DNA from: Dehalococcoidia bacterium UBA2158
Lineage (GTDB): Bacteria; Chloroflexota; Dehalococcoidia; Lucifugimonadales; UBA3495
Direction of reading: 5' to 3'
NCBI GenBank assembly: GCA_002328185.1
Contig: DCWQ01000050.1
Location: 51,731 to 57,975, forward strand
Length of the DNA stretch: 6,245 bases
Below the pieces are notes generated by a model. The model was not told where the DNA came from, did no database searches, and saw only the letters and a list, made by a program, of their open reading frames with translations. A program made the translations under genes and the position numbers. This document shows, piece by piece, positions 5,910 to 6,245 of this stretch (the first letter of the stretch is position 1; every line of letters starts with the position of its first letter).

Positions 5910-6137
5910 TTATACGATTTCCAAGACGGCTTGGGTGCCGTCTTTGATTGCTGCCACGCGCAGGAGAACGCGCATGGCCTGGGCGACGCGGCCCTGCCGG
6001 CCGATCACCTTGCCCTTGTCCTCGTCGGCGACTTGCAGGCGGAAGACGGTGCGACCGTCTTCGATGGATTCAGTGACCACCACTGCGTCGGGGTCGCTGG
6101 CCAAAGACCGGGCGATGTATTCAACAAGTTCTTTCAT
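5910..6137 (-). CDS. khpA: KH-domain RNA-binding protein KhpA (YlqC family)
   Basis: KhpA is a small single-KH RNA-binding protein which, in other bacteria, pairs with KhpB (Jag/EloR) and affects RNA stability and cell elongation. The 75-residue product MKELVEYIARSL... carries the KH signature VIGRQGRVAQAMRVLL, with the GxxG loop at G46-R47-Q48-G49. Length is normal for the family (about 75-80). I chose ATG 6137 because it gives the conserved N-terminus. A GTG at 6170, three nt after the preceding stop, is in frame and would add 11 residues (MEVLYPVLKHP). A GGAGG at 6164-6168 lies 26 nt before ATG 6137, too far for normal use, so the start has no clear ribosome binding site and may depend on coupling to the upstream gene. 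Position between the S16-like tail and rimM agrees with the common rpsP-khpA-rimM order. Confidence 0.93.
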   Translation of the reverse strand: MKELVEYIARSLASDPDAVVVTESIEDGRTVFRLQVADEDKGKVIGRQGRVAQAMRVLLRVAAIKDGTQAVLEIV

Positions 6138-6173
6138 AGGGTGTTTAAGGACGGGGTACAGAACCTCCACCCG

Positions 6174-6245
6174 TTACTCAGCAGCCTCTTCTTCATCACC
6201 AAAGGTTTCTTCGGAAGCTTCTTCTTCGGCGGGTTCTTCTTCGGC
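6174..6245 (-). CDS. rpsP: Acidic C-terminal tail of a partial gene, probably 30S ribosomal protein S16
   Basis: The last 23 codons of a gene run off the high-coordinate edge and end at TAA (6174-6176). The visible residues are almost all Glu, Ala and Asp (12 E and one D of 23), with the repeated AEEEPAEEEA-like pattern. The folded domain is outside the window, so identity rests on context: rpsP is normally directly upstream of khpA and rimM, and S16 proteins of several high-GC and Chloroflexota lineages carry acidic tails of this kind. Another protein with an acidic end cannot be excluded from these residues alone. The stop is three nt before the alternative khpA GTG and 36 nt before its preferred ATG, which fits one transcript. 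Confidence 0.65.
   Translation of the reverse strand, partial: AEEEPAEEEASEETFGDEEEAAE

Overview
This window is a run of bacterial housekeeping genes, all on the minus strand, from a moderately GC-rich genome. The protein sequences and the layout (an acidic-tailed small protein, probably S16, then a KH protein and rimM, followed by yebC-ruvC-ruvA) suggest an uncultured Chloroflexota, possibly Dehalococcoidia/SAR202-like. This placement is by general resemblance only and is tentative.

Reading in the direction of transcription (from high to low coordinates): the acidic C-terminal tail of a protein, probably ribosomal protein S16 (rpsP), enters at the edge. It is followed by the KH-domain RNA-binding protein khpA and the 30S maturation factor rimM, forming a ribosome-biogenesis block. 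This block stops at rimM; the usual next partner, trmD, is absent. A good extended -10 promoter overlaps the end of rimM and starts a second block: yebC (YebC/PmpR family), ruvC and ruvA (Holliday-junction resolvase and branch-migration subunit). The 5' leader of yebC can fold its Shine-Dalgarno into a short hairpin, and the yebC-ruvC gap carries two adjacent strong hairpins.

After ruvA, where ruvB might be expected, lies a broken gene (2276-2961). Its conceptual translation reads through two in-frame stops and one single-base frameshift to give a 228-codon protein that I match from memory to the DUF6946 family. Its 3' part is still open for 129 codons behind an apparent Shine-Dalgarno and can be mistaken for an intact small gene. 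The last gene is uvrB, the damage-loading helicase subunit of nucleotide excision repair. It has its own perfect -10 hexamer and a short leader, and an N-terminal extension of about 31 residues.

The window joins translation/ribosome assembly with recombinational and excision repair. No RNA genes, CRISPR arrays, insertion sequences or tRNAs were seen, and no obviously new multi-gene system. The most informative items are the decayed DUF6946-like gene with its nuclease-like E...D...ExK pattern, the paired intergenic hairpins, and the regulatory structures before yebC and uvrB.
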